A DNA stretch of 64,000 bases, taken from NCBI GenBank assembly GCA_021769425.1, contig JAETSX010000022.1:45318-109317 (forward strand), in the 5' to 3' direction. The stretch comes from Eubacterium sp. (GTDB lineage Bacteria > Bacillota > Clostridia > Lachnospirales > Lachnospiraceae). Position 1 is the first letter of the stretch; every line of letters begins with the position of its first letter. Position numbers and translations under genes: made by a program. Shown here piece by piece: positions 8,981 to 18,043 of this stretch. A model generated the notes under the pieces. The model saw nothing but the letters and a program-made list of their open reading frames with translations, was not told the origin of the DNA and searched no databases.

Positions 8981-11900
8981 ATGAGCGATATTATGACAGG
9001 TATGAGTTTTGAGCAGCTTCTGAGCTGGGTTCGGACCGAGCATGACAAGAGCGGCGCCGTATTCGGGGTGCGCAGGCCCTATGTTTCAGACCCAAAGAAT
9101 AACCAGACTATTTTCGGCAGGAACCTGGAGACGCCGGTAGGGCCCGCTGCAGGGCCAAACAGCCAGCTTGCACAGAACATTGCAGCGGCTTACTATGCCG
9201 GAAGCCGTTTTTTTGAGTTGAAAACAGTGCAGATTATGGACGGGGCGGAGCTTGCAGCCTGTGTCAATAAGCCCTGCATTAAGGCGGACGACGAGTGCTA
9301 CAACTGTGAATGGTCCACAGAGCTGTATGTGCCAGAGGCCCAGGAGGAATACATCAAATCATGGTTTCTGCTGGCATTTTTGGCAAAAGAATACGGACTG
9401 GGAAGCATGGACGGATTCCAGTTTAACATCAGCGTAGGCTATGATTTGGCCGGAATCAAGTCCGAAAAGATTGACGCTTTTATTGAAAACATGAAGGATG
9501 CGGGCCGGACAGATACATACAGAGAATGCAGGGAAGTCCTTCTTGCCCATGCAGGGGAATTTCAGCATATGACAAAGGAAGACATTGAGCGGATTTCTCC
9601 TGAAATATGCAATTCCGCCACCATATCCACACTCCACGGCTGTCCGCCTCAGGAGATTGAGAGCATTGCAAATTATCTGCTGACGGAAAAGAAGATGCAC
9701 ACTTTTATCAAGTGCAACCCCACGCTTCTTGGCTATGAGTTTGCAAGGAAGACTTTAGACAGCATGGGTTATGACTATATTGCTTTCGGCAGGTTCCATT
9801 TTGAAGATGATTTGCAGTATGAAGATGCCGTGCCCATGCTTCAGCGGCTGATGAAGCTGTCCGGGGAGCTGGGGCTTCAATTCGGCGTGAAGATTACCAA
9901 CACCTTCCCGGTGGATGTAACAGCCGGAGAACTGCCCAGCAAGGAAATGTATATGTCTGGGAAATCCCTGTATCCCCTTTCCATTGCATTGGCGGCAAAA
10001 CTGTCCCGGGAATTTGACGGAAAACTGCGGATTGCCTATTCCGGCGGCGCAGACGCATTTAATATAGAAAGAATTGTGGGCGCGGGGGTATGGCCCGTTA
10101 CCATAGCCACTTCTCTGCTGAAGCCCGGCGGTTATCAGAGGATGAAACAGGTGGCGGAGACGGTGGATCGTATGGGAATGAAACCTTTTGCAGGCGTTGA
10201 CGTGGAAGCTTTGAATCAGGCTGCAGAAGATGCCGTTACCGACAAACATCATGTAAAACCGGCCAAACTTCCGGTATCCAGAAAAACCGCTGAAAAAGCG
10301 CCGCTGGTGGGATGTTTCACAGCTCCCTGCGAAGATGCCTGTCCCATTCATCAGGAAATTACAACTTACCTGAAACTGGCGGGAGAGGGAGATTACGAGA
10401 AAGCATTGCAGGTGATTTTAAACAGAAATGCACTGCCCTTTATTACGGGAACCATCTGCGCCCATGGGTGCCAGAGCAGCTGCACCCGCAATTTCTATGA
10501 AACTCCGGTGCAGATTCGGAATACCAAGCTATTGTGCGCGCAAAAGGGGTATGACCATGCCCTCCGTTCTCTGAAAGCCAGATCATCCTGCGGGAAAAAA
10601 GCGGCTGTAGTGGGCGGCGGCCCTTCCGGTATGGCTGCAGCTTATTATCTGGCAAAGGCAGGGGTGGAAGTGACTCTGTATGAAAAGCGGAAAAAGCTGG
10701 GCGGCATCGTAAGCGCGGTGATTCCTGATTTCAGAATTGACGATGCAGTAATTGCAAAAGATGTATCGCTGCTGGAAAAACTTGGGGTAAAAATTCTCTG
10801 CAACACAAAAGCTCCTTCTGTGGAAGAATTGAGAAAGACCTATGGAAATGTAGTTCTCGCGGTGGGAGCATACAAGCGAGGTCAGTTGGAACTGGAAGGA
10901 AAACAGGCGGTGAATGCACTGGAATTCTTAGAAGAGTTCAATCGGGCCAAAGGGGAAATAAATCCCGGCAGACATGTAGCTGTCATTGGCGGCGGCAATA
11001 CGGCCATGGATACCGCAAGGGCGGCAAAACGCTGCAAAGGCGTGGAACATGTCTATCTCTTATACCGGAGAACAAAACGGTATATGCCGGCGGATGAGCA
11101 TGAATTGCAGCTTGCCATAGAAGACGGCGTGGAGTTGAAAGAACTTCTGGCCCCGGTACGGATGGAAGAAGGGAAATTGCTCTGTGACAAAATGGCATTG
11201 GGCGCCATAGACGCTTCCGGCAGAGCCAGTGTGAAAGCAACCGGAGAGACAGAGGTAATTTTGGCGGATACCGTAATTGCTGCAGTGGGCGAAAAAGTTC
11301 CCGCCGATTATTATCAGGCCAACGGTATCCATGTGGATGAATCAGGCCGTCCCCTGGTAAGTGAAGAAACTCTGGAAACCAATCTGGAAGGAGTTTACGT
11401 GGTTGGCGACGGGCTTTATGGGCCGTCATTGGTAGTGAAAGGGATGGCTCATGCCATGAAAGCGGCAGAGGCCATCACAGGAAAATCAGTGTCCGGGGAT
11501 ATGAGCGAACCGGTAGAAACGGAAAAGATTTACCAGAGGAAGGGAATTCTTGCAGAGCCAAAAGAGGCTTCCGAAAAAGGAGATGCTGTAAAGCCAGAGG
11601 CGGATTCCGAAAGATGCCTGGGATGCTCTTGCGTCTGTGAAAACTGCGCCGACGTCTGTCCCAACCGTGCAAATGTGGCAATCCATGTGCCGGGGCTTTC
11701 CCAGTCCCAGATTATCCATGTGGATTACATGTGCAACGAATGCGGCAACTGTCGGAGCTTCTGCCCCTACGAGAGTGCGCCTTATCTGGATAAATTCACG
11801 CTGTTTGCCAATGAAAAAGATATGGCGAACAGCAAAAACCAGGGCTTTGCAGTGCTGGATAAAGGAAAAGCCAAGTGCAGAGTCAGGTATCTGGGAGAGG

Positions 11901-11998
11901 AATTTACCTGGGAACCGGGACAGGAGAGCAGGATGTTCCAGGGATTGGAAAAGCTGATTGAGACGGTGTGCAGGGATTATGGATATTTGTTAGGGTAA
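8981..11998 (+). CDS. ygfK: YgfK, multidomain Fe-S flavoprotein oxidoreductase
   Basis: A 1005-residue redox protein, annotated in other genomes as a putative selenate reductase subunit. In purine clusters it is thought to act in the reductive ring chemistry. Domains in order: residues 1-420, a dihydropyrimidine/dihydroorotate dehydrogenase-like barrel (ETPVGPAAGPNSQLAQN, STLHGCPPQEIE); 440-530, a Cys-rich 4Fe-4S domain (CEDACPIHQE, CAHGCQSSC); 540-860, a two-nucleotide-binding flavoprotein domain (VVGGGPSGMAAAYYLAKAG for FAD, VIGGGNTAMDTARAAKRC for NAD(P)H); and the C-terminus, two 4Fe-4S ferredoxin motifs (CLGCSCVCENCADVCP, CNECGNCRSFCP). The layout is that of the GltD/PreT family fused to a PreA-like barrel. 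It may accept electrons from the FAD-less xanthine dehydrogenase encoded downstream; that is inference. Confidence 0.9.
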   Translation: MSDIMTGMSFEQLLSWVRTEHDKSGAVFGVRRPYVSDPKNNQTIFGRNLETPVGPAAGPNSQLAQNIAAAYYAGSRFFELKTVQIMDGAELAACVNKPCIKADDECYNCEWSTELYVPEAQEEYIKSWFLLAFLAKEYGLGSMDGFQFNISVGYDLAGIKSEKIDAFIENMKDAGRTDTYRECREVLLAHAGEFQHMTKEDIERISPEICNSATISTLHGCPPQEIESIANYLLTEKKMHTFIKCNPTLLGYEFARKTLDSMGYDYIAFGRFHFEDDLQYEDAVPMLQRLMKLSGELGLQFGVKITNTFPVDVTAGELPSKEMYMSGKSLYPLSIALAAKLSREFDGKLRIAYSGGADAFNIERIVGAGVWPVTIATSLLKPGGYQRMKQVAETVDRMGMKPFAGVDVEALNQAAEDAVTDKHHVKPAKLPVSRKTAEKAPLVGCFTAPCEDACPIHQEITTYLKLAGEGDYEKALQVILNRNALPFITGTICAHGCQSSCTRNFYETPVQIRNTKLLCAQKGYDHALRSLKARSSCGKKAAVVGGGPSGMAAAYYLAKAGVEVTLYEKRKKLGGIVSAVIPDFRIDDAVIAKDVSLLEKLGVKILCNTKAPSVEELRKTYGNVVLAVGAYKRGQLELEGKQAVNALEFLEEFNRAKGEINPGRHVAVIGGGNTAMDTARAAKRCKGVEHVYLLYRRTKRYMPADEHELQLAIEDGVELKELLAPVRMEEGKLLCDKMALGAIDASGRASVKATGETEVILADTVIAAVGEKVPADYYQANGIHVDESGRPLVSEETLETNLEGVYVVGDGLYGPSLVVKGMAHAMKAAEAITGKSVSGDMSEPVETEKIYQRKGILAEPKEASEKGDAVKPEADSERCLGCSCVCENCADVCPNRANVAIHVPGLSQSQIIHVDYMCNECGNCRSFCPYESAPYLDKFTLFANEKDMANSKNQGFAVLDKGKAKCRVRYLGEEFTWEPGQESRMFQGLEKLIETVCRDYGYLLG

Positions 11999-12092
11999 TT
12001 TGTGCAGTAATAGATACGGATACGGACAAAAAAGCAGGAGCGCCCTCCCAAATCTCCGTATGCTGTATGATTTTGGGCAGGAGGTTTCCTTT

Positions 12093-13466
12093 ATGAATAA
12101 ACTATTATTTCAGGGCGGAACAGTGGTTTCCGGTACTGAAACCAAGAAAATGGATGTGTTGACGGAAGGAGAAAAAATCCTTGCAGTGGGGAAAAACCTG
12201 AAGGCAGAAGACGCAGAAATCATTGACGTGTCAGGAAAATATCTGTTTCCGGGATTTATCGATCCTCATACCCATATGGACCTGGAGGTTTCCGGTACGG
12301 TAACCGCTGATGGATTTGACAGCGGGACAAAGGCGGAGCTTTCCGGAGGAACCACCTGCATTGTGGATTTTGCCACTCAGAACCGGGGAGAAAGCCTTGC
12401 CTATGCCCTAGACCGCTGGCACAAAAAGGCAGAAGGAAAATCAAGCTGCGATTATGCTTTTCATCTGGCATTGTCTGACTGGAACCAGGAGGTAAGCCGG
12501 GAACTGGAACAGGTGACAGCCCAGGGCATACGAACCTTCAAACTCTATACCACCTATGAGGGAATGGCAGTGGATGACAGAACCATTTATGAAATCCTAG
12601 TCCGGCTGAAGGAATTAAAGGGACTGGCGGGCATTCACTGCGAGAATAAAGGCATCATTGACGCCCGGCTGGAAGAGGTTCTGAAAAGGCAGGGCAGCCG
12701 GAGCCGGGTGTCAGAGTATCCCTGGACCCGCCCTGCCCTTGCGGAAGCAGAGGCGGTGAGCCGTGTTTTAAAGATTGCCGCCTGTGCAGACGCCCCTGTG
12801 GTGATTGTGCATCTAAGCTCCAAAGAGGGATATGAAGAGGTAAAAAGAGCCAGGGAACGGGGAGCCTCTGTGTACGTGGAAACCTGTCCCCAGTATCTTT
12901 TGATGGATGAAAGCCGTTATTTTCTGCCGGGAGCGGAGGCCAGAAAATATATGATTGCCCCGCCCCTTCGAAGAATGGAGGATCAGCAGACATTATGGAA
13001 GGCTCTGGCGGAAGGGGAAATCCAGACCATTGCCACTGACCACTGCAGTTTTACCACGAGGCAGAAAGAATTTGGGGCAGAGGATTTTGCCAGAACTCCC
13101 TGCGGGATGCCGGGAGCGGAGGAACGTCCGGCTTTGATCTATCATTTCGGCGTGGGACAGGGGAAGCTGACGCTGGAGCAGATGTGCGGCCTTTTGGCGG
13201 AAAATCCGGCAAAGCTGTACCATTTATATCCCAGAAAGGGCGTGATTGCGCCGGGGAGCGATGCAGACCTGGTGGTATGGAATCCGCAAACAGAGTGGAC
13301 TCTGTCGGCCAGCGCCCAGCAGTCGGCTGCAGATTACTGTCCGCTGGAGGGCGCCTGTCTGAAAGGAAGGGCAGAGCGGGTATATCTGCGGGGCAGCCTG
13401 GCGGCAGAAAACGGCAGAATCTGCAGAGAATCTGCAGGGAAGCGCCAGCCTGCCGGGGAAGATTAA
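12093..13466 (+). CDS. hyuA: Dihydropyrimidinase/hydantoinase-family amidohydrolase HyuA
   Basis: Cyclic-amide hydrolase that opens hydantoin- or dihydropyrimidine-like rings, here probably a purine breakdown intermediate. The 457 residues show GFIDPHTHMDLEV (first metal His pair), FKLYTTYEGM (Lys expected to be carbamylated), GIHCENKG, VVIVHLSSKEGYE, CPQYLLMD and IATDHCSFT (metal Asp). ATG 12093 (MNKLLF) follows GGCAGGAGG; the upstream extension is not needed. The last about 15 residues (CRESAGKRQPAGED) are encoded by the first copy of a hairpin repeat that continues past the stop, so the tail was probably added by repeat expansion. Confidence 0.88.
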   Translation: MNKLLFQGGTVVSGTETKKMDVLTEGEKILAVGKNLKAEDAEIIDVSGKYLFPGFIDPHTHMDLEVSGTVTADGFDSGTKAELSGGTTCIVDFATQNRGESLAYALDRWHKKAEGKSSCDYAFHLALSDWNQEVSRELEQVTAQGIRTFKLYTTYEGMAVDDRTIYEILVRLKELKGLAGIHCENKGIIDARLEEVLKRQGSRSRVSEYPWTRPALAEAEAVSRVLKIAACADAPVVIVHLSSKEGYEEVKRARERGASVYVETCPQYLLMDESRYFLPGAEARKYMIAPPLRRMEDQQTLWKALAEGEIQTIATDHCSFTTRQKEFGAEDFARTPCGMPGAEERPALIYHFGVGQGKLTLEQMCGLLAENPAKLYHLYPRKGVIAPGSDADLVVWNPQTEWTLSASAQQSAADYCPLEGACLKGRAERVYLRGSLAAENGRICRESAGKRQPAGED

Positions 13467-13635
13467 GGCTGCCCCGGCAGGCTGGCGGCCGAATTTTCCG
13501 GGAAGCGCCAGCCTGCCGGGGAAGATTAAAGCTGCCCCTTCTGTACAGGCTGGAGGCAGAATCTTCCGGGAAGCGCCAGCTTGCCAGGAAGGATGGAATC
13601 TGCCCCTTCTGTGCAGACAGAAGCCGGAGTAATCG
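13437..13635. repeat. Three diverged tandem repeats with hairpin after hyuA
   Basis: Units starting GGGAAGCGCCAGC are at 13437, 13500 and 13568 (steps 63 and 68 bp). In the first unit, bases 13444-13458 and 13472-13486 form a perfect 15-bp stem (GCCAGCCTGCCGGGG and its complement) that encloses the hyuA stop codon. There is no T-run, so it resembles a REP-type 3' end more than a classical terminator. Later units lose parts of the stem. Confidence 0.7.
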
Positions 13636-13698
13636 GAAAAGTTCTTTCTGTTGTTTGCTGCCCCTTCCATGCAGACAGAAGACAGCATTCCCGGAAGT

Positions 13699-14397
13699 CT
13701 ACAGATCTCCCAGATAGCGGTATACCGTGGCAGGAGAGCAGGAAAGGTGTTTGGCCACAAAAGCGATTCCTCCCTTTAGCTTAAAGACCCCCCGTTCCTG
13801 AAGCTTCTGCACAATATCCCGCTTTTCCTGCTGATTCAGCCGGTCAATGGGAGTGTCCAGAGAAGAAGTGACGCTGTCAAAAGCAGTCTGCATGATGGCG
13901 GAAATGTCCATGGAAAAATGTTCCGCCAGGGAATCCGGCTGCACCGGAACAGGCCGTGGCTCCGAGGGGGCAGAGGATTCCTGAAAATTCCCGCATTCTC
14001 CGGCGGAAAATTCCTCCGGATGGATGGCAGAGAGCAGCCCGTTGCAGAGCTTTCGGTAACGGGAATCGTCAAAGTTGATGCCCAAAAGCCCCACCGGGCT
14101 GCCCTCCTCATCTTTGATAAATAAGGTGGAAGCCCGCAGAATATGCCCGTTTTCTGCTGTCACCGGATAGTTGTGAAGAAAATCATTGGTTTTGTAGGAA
14201 TTGGCTGCAAGCATTTGCAGGGCGTCATTTGTGGTAGGGCTGCCCACTTGCCGGTCGCTGATATGGCTGTTGGCGATGGCGGCAATCTGGCCGGGCTCTG
14301 AGGTGATGTCATGGAGCACAATTTCATAATCCGGTCCCAGGGCTTTTCCCAGGAAGTCCACAAGAATTTTATATTGATTCAGTATATTGGAAGACAT
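13699..14397 (-). CDS. YheO/DauR-like PAS plus HTH transcriptional regulator
   Basis: A 232-residue regulator. Residues about 1-120 match the YheO-like PAS domain (LGPDYEIVLHDITS, GLLGINFDDSRYR). A Ser/Pro/Glu-rich linker follows (SSAPSEPRPVPVQPDS). Residues about 170-232 match the DauR-type HTH (RLNQQEKRDIVQKLQERG, GGIAFVAKHLSCSPATVYRYL). The ATG follows AGAAAGGAAATTATT. It faces away from xdh, sharing a 190-bp intergenic region, so it probably controls this purine locus, perhaps sensing a small molecule or redox state through the PAS domain. Ligand and direction of control are unknown. Confidence 0.85.
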   Translation of the reverse strand: MSSNILNQYKILVDFLGKALGPDYEIVLHDITSEPGQIAAIANSHISDRQVGSPTTNDALQMLAANSYKTNDFLHNYPVTAENGHILRASTLFIKDEEGSPVGLLGINFDDSRYRKLCNGLLSAIHPEEFSAGECGNFQESSAPSEPRPVPVQPDSLAEHFSMDISAIMQTAFDSVTSSLDTPIDRLNQQEKRDIVQKLQERGVFKLKGGIAFVAKHLSCSPATVYRYLGDL

Positions 14398-14484
14398 AAT
14401 AATTTCCTTTCTGTTCTATGGGAATACAGAATGTTCCGTACTGCCTTGTATCATAAATGTAGAAGAATCATCATTTCCGGCTGT

Positions 14485-14568
14485 TTGATTGCGCCGGAGA
14501 ACCGAAATAATTATCTCATGCAGGAAGGGGAATTTCAAGGATAAAAAGTTATCGTAATAAAAATTTAT
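14485..14568 (+). promoter_or_regulatory. xdh promoter and direct-repeat candidate operator
   Basis: TTGATT (14485-14490), 17 bp, TAATTA (14508-14513) could be the promoter. Downstream, ATAAAAAGTTAT (14541-14552) and ATAAAAATTTAT (14557-14568) are direct repeats with a 16-bp step, resembling the pair at 6011-6045. A repressor acting from here is possible. Confidence 0.4.
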
Positions 14569-14585
14569 TGAAGGAGGAACGACAA

Positions 14586-17147
14586 ATGTTTGAGTTACAG
14601 GTAAACGGAAAAACAGTCAGCGCGGACCAGGACAAAACACTGCTGTCCTTTTTGCGGGATGATTTAAAGATTAGCTCTGCAAAAGACGGATGCAGCGAAG
14701 GCGCCTGCGGAACCTGTACCGTTCTGGTGGATGGTAAGGCAGTGAAAGCCTGTGTGCAGAAGGTGTCGAAATTTGTTGGAAAGTCCATTCTCACAGTGGA
14801 GGGATTGAGCCAGCGGGAACGGGAAGTCTATGAATATTGCTTTGCGGCGACAGGAGCCGTACAGTGCGGGTTCTGCATTCCGGGCATGGTCATCTGCGCC
14901 AAAGCATTGCTGGATGTGAACCCTGATCCGGAAATTGCAGATGTGAAAAAAGCAATCAGGGGAAACATCTGCCGCTGCACAGGTTATAAGAAAATCGAAG
15001 AAGCGATTTTAATGGCGGGAAAATTCTTCCGGGAATCTCTGGAGATCCCAAAGGAGCCGGAAGAACTTCACATGAATGAGCATTTTAACCGTCCAGATGC
15101 CGCCAAAAAAGTAAACGGAACCGGAAAATATGCGGACGACCTGGAATTTCCCGATATGCTCTATGCAAAAGCAGTGCGTTCCAGATATCCCCGCGCCAGG
15201 GTAAACAAAATTGATATCAGCAAAGCGCTGGCTCATCCGGACTGTGTACGGATTTTGCTGCAGCCGGATGTGCCGGACAATGTGATCGGCCATATGAAAA
15301 AAGACTGGGACGTGATGATTCCGGAAGGCGGAATTACCCGTTATGTGGGAGACTGCCTTGCGCTGGTGGCAGTCAGCCGCAAGGAAAGCTTAGAAGAGGT
15401 GGTTTCTCTGGTGGAAGTGGATTATACAGAGCTGGAGCCTGTAACCACCCCTCAGGACGCTTTGCGGGGAGATGCGCCTTTAATCCATGAGGACGGGAAT
15501 ATCATGAGCAAATCCACGCTGGTAAACGGAGATGTGAAAACCGCCATCGCCAATGCAAAATACGTGGTGACGAAAAAGTATAAAACGCCCCATCAGGAAC
15601 ATGCTTTTATGGAGCCGGAATGCGCCGTTGCAGTGCCGGAAGGGGAAGACGGCCTGTTATTGTACACCGGAAGCCAATCAGTCTATGACGAGCAGCGGGA
15701 AATTGCAATGATGCTGAAAATCCCCAAAGAAAAGGTACACTGCCATTCCATGCTGGTAGGAGGCGGATTCGGCGGCAAAGAGGATATGAGCGTCCAGCAT
15801 CATGCGGCATTGATGGCATGGTATACCAAAAAACCGGTAAAAGTGAAATTTACAAGACAGGAGAGCCTTGCGTACCACACCAAACGCCATCCCATGGAAA
15901 TTGAAATTACAACAGCCTGTGATGAAAACGGAATCTTGATGGGAATGAAAGCAGTTATCATCGCAGATACCGGAGCCTATGCATCTTTGGGCGGTCCGGT
16001 GCTGGATCGCGCATGCACCCATGCGGCAGGTCCGTATAATTATCAGAACGTGGATATCCTTGGCATGTCTGTGTATACCAATAATATGGTTTCCGGCGCC
16101 TTCCGAGGATTCGGCGCGGCCCAGAGCAATTTTGCCATGGAGCAGAATCTGAATCTTTTGGCGGAAAAAGTGGGAATCTCACCCTGGGAAATCCGTTACC
16201 GCAATGTGATCCGCCCGGGACAGATTCTTCCCAACGGACAGATTGCAGACGAGAGCACGGGAGCGGCGGAATGTCTGGAAGCAGTGAAAGAAATTTATGA
16301 ATCTAATCCGTATGCCGGAATCGCCCTGGGCTGGAAAAACAGCGGAAAAGGCGTGGGAATCATTGACAGCGGCCGCTGCAGGCTGCGGGTGCAGCAGGGA
16401 AAAGTGCACGTACTGACTTCCGCCGCGTGTATGGGACAGGGAATTGCCATCATGTGTGAAACCATCCTCTGTGAAGCCACAGGCATTGCGCCCGGATTGG
16501 TGGTTCACGCAGACGCCGACACTAGGACCACGCCGGACTCCGGCACCAGCACGGCCTCCCGGCAGACAGTGGTAACCGGAGAAGCCACAAGACTGGCGGC
16601 TGAAAAGCTGAAAAAAGACCTGGATGCAGGAAAATCCCTGGCAGATTTGGAAGGAAAAGAATATTACGGAGAATACCACCCCATGACGGACGGCCTCACT
16701 TCCACAAAAGAATTTCCGGTGCGCCACGTAAGCTACAGCTACGGCGTTCAGGTTGTGCTTCCCGATGAAAAAGGCAAGGTGGAAAAAGTAGTTGCCGCTT
16801 ATGATGTGGGAACTCCCGTAAACATCCAGTCTGTGGAAGGACAGATTGAAGGCGGCATGGTGATGGGCCTTGGCTATGCCTTAACCGAAGAATTCAAATG
16901 CGAGGACGGCTACTGCAAAACCAAACTGGGCACGCTGGGCCTGATGCGTTCCACCGATGTGCCGGAACTGGAGGTAAAGCTGGTGCAGGGGCCCGGAAAA
17001 ATTCCGCTGGCATTCGGAGCCAAAGGCTGCGGAGAACTGTGCATGATTCCCACGGGGGCAGCCTGCGCCCATGCCTATTACCGGCTAGATGGGAAATTCC
17101 GGACGCAGATGCCGCTGCGGGATACCTATTATAAGAAGGCGAAATAA
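14586..17147 (+). CDS. xdh: Selenium-dependent-type xanthine dehydrogenase, FeS-Mo fusion
   Basis: Molybdenum hydroxylase that inserts water-derived oxygen into a purine ring (xanthine/urate interconversion or similar). In 853 residues: two [2Fe-2S] domains at the N-terminus (CSEGACGTCTVLVDGKAVKAC, then QCGFCIPGMVICAKALL and GNICRCTGYKK), followed directly by the Mo-binding domains (GTGKYADDLEFPDMLYAK, GGGFGGKEDMSVQHHAA, AFRGFGAAQSNFAMEQN, GQGIAIMCE, and the active-site Glu in GAKGCGELCM). There is no FAD domain, so electrons must leave through a partner. The length and the MocA/YgfK/YgeY/SsnA setting fit the family whose Mo ligand is selenium. No in-frame TGA is involved, as selenium would be in the cofactor. 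ATG 14586 follows GAAGGAGG; a TTG at 14568 is rejected. Confidence 0.9.
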   Translation: MFELQVNGKTVSADQDKTLLSFLRDDLKISSAKDGCSEGACGTCTVLVDGKAVKACVQKVSKFVGKSILTVEGLSQREREVYEYCFAATGAVQCGFCIPGMVICAKALLDVNPDPEIADVKKAIRGNICRCTGYKKIEEAILMAGKFFRESLEIPKEPEELHMNEHFNRPDAAKKVNGTGKYADDLEFPDMLYAKAVRSRYPRARVNKIDISKALAHPDCVRILLQPDVPDNVIGHMKKDWDVMIPEGGITRYVGDCLALVAVSRKESLEEVVSLVEVDYTELEPVTTPQDALRGDAPLIHEDGNIMSKSTLVNGDVKTAIANAKYVVTKKYKTPHQEHAFMEPECAVAVPEGEDGLLLYTGSQSVYDEQREIAMMLKIPKEKVHCHSMLVGGGFGGKEDMSVQHHAALMAWYTKKPVKVKFTRQESLAYHTKRHPMEIEITTACDENGILMGMKAVIIADTGAYASLGGPVLDRACTHAAGPYNYQNVDILGMSVYTNNMVSGAFRGFGAAQSNFAMEQNLNLLAEKVGISPWEIRYRNVIRPGQILPNGQIADESTGAAECLEAVKEIYESNPYAGIALGWKNSGKGVGIIDSGRCRLRVQQGKVHVLTSAACMGQGIAIMCETILCEATGIAPGLVVHADADTRTTPDSGTSTASRQTVVTGEATRLAAEKLKKDLDAGKSLADLEGKEYYGEYHPMTDGLTSTKEFPVRHVSYSYGVQVVLPDEKGKVEKVVAAYDVGTPVNIQSVEGQIEGGMVMGLGYALTEEFKCEDGYCKTKLGTLGLMRSTDVPELEVKLVQGPGKIPLAFGAKGCGELCMIPTGAACAHAYYRLDGKFRTQMPLRDTYYKKAK

Positions 17148-17189
17148 TCCTTAAGCTGCGTATTGGCGGGGAGACGGTAAATGGGAGAG

Positions 17190-17453
17190 GAACTTATTGC
17201 CTTCCAACAGGATAATGGCTGAAACTGGGAGGAGGAGAACGGACGCCAAACAGGGGAGGAACCAATTCCTTTCCAACGGGATAATGGCTGAAACTGGGAG
17301 GAGAACGGACGCCAAACAGGGGAGGAACCAATTCCCTTCCAACGGGATAATGGCTGAAACTGGGAGGAGGAGAACGGACGCCAAACAGGGGAGGAACCAA
17401 TTCCCTTCCAACCCTGAATCGTTTCCAGGGAACAGGTTCCTCCCCTGTTTGGC
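17190..17453. repeat. Tandem 66/69-bp repeats ending in an inverted copy, after xdh
   Basis: ATAATGGCTGAAACTGGGAG recurs at 17212, 17281 and 17347 (steps 69 and 66 bp; the middle unit lacks one GGA). Bases 17380-17398 pair perfectly with 17435-17453 (19 bp, GCCAAACAGGGG... and its complement), making a terminal hairpin. No gene is supported here, though the repeats stay open in several frames. Bases 17460-17560 hold three copies of TTGTTGGAAGCG/TATGTTGGAAGCG. Confidence 0.75.
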
Positions 17454-17561
17454 TGGCTGTTGGCGATTTGCAGCGGAATATTAAGTTTGTTGGAAGCGAA
17501 ATATAAGGTATGTTGGAAGCGAAATATTAAGTTTGTTGGAAGCGCTATGTTTCAATATACA

Positions 17562-17902
17562 GGAAATTCAGGCGGCTCCTTCCTCTAAGGAACTGTCGCA
17601 AAATAACATACCCATCCTGTTTGTCCTTTTCTTCGATAGCACAATGCAAAAATCGTTTACATAGCCCGCTATGCGCGCGATTTTTGCATTGCACTCTCAA
17701 AGAAAAGTCCTACGCAATATGGGCATGTTATTTTGCGGCAGTTCCTAAGCAAACGGTTCAGGGGCGTCTTTAGTGAAGGCGAAATCCACTGCTTACGGAG
17801 ACTTGGGAAGGAAGGCTTTCCTGACTTCCTTAGTCGGAGTTAGCTGTTAGTTCGCCGGAACGTTGCCCCAGTTAGCGTGAGGAAGGAGCCGCCTGAATTT
17901 CC
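17562..17902. mobile_element. Palindromic non-autonomous element(s) with 24-bp inverted ends
   Basis: A perfect 24-bp inverted pair bounds the region (17562-17585, starting GGAAATTCAGGC, and 17879-17902). Inside, a separate 159-bp palindrome spans 17588-17746. Its outer arms, 17588-17613 and 17721-17746, match at 24 of 26 bases; its inner arms, 17642-17655 and 17678-17691, are a perfect 14-bp pair (CAATGCAAAAATCG). The two symmetries have different centres (17732 and 17667), so this may be one palindrome nested in another element. No transposase is encoded. The rest (17750-17880) is gene-free. Confidence 0.6.
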
Positions 17903-18005
17903 GTCCGCTGCCAAAATCTAAAGCGCCCGCCCCAACCAATGTCCCTCAGTTTACCGGAAGAAGAACTTCCAGAACACCGTCCGCCGCCAAAATCTAAAGC
18001 GCCCG
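17901..18005. repeat. 29-bp direct repeat flanking the mocA leader
   Basis: The segment beginning CCGTCCGC and ending AAAGCGCCCG occurs at 17901-17929 and 17977-18005 (one mismatch, 76-bp step). The second copy lies just before the mocA ribosome site. It may be a duplication left by the neighbouring element. Confidence 0.6.
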
Positions 18006-18043
18006 ACCATAAAAAAATTATCCAGGAAAGGAGCCGCCCCATC

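Noticed and set aside
14586..17147. Selenocysteine in the xanthine dehydrogenase
   Set aside because: The gene has no in-frame TGA; in this family the selenium belongs to the cofactor.
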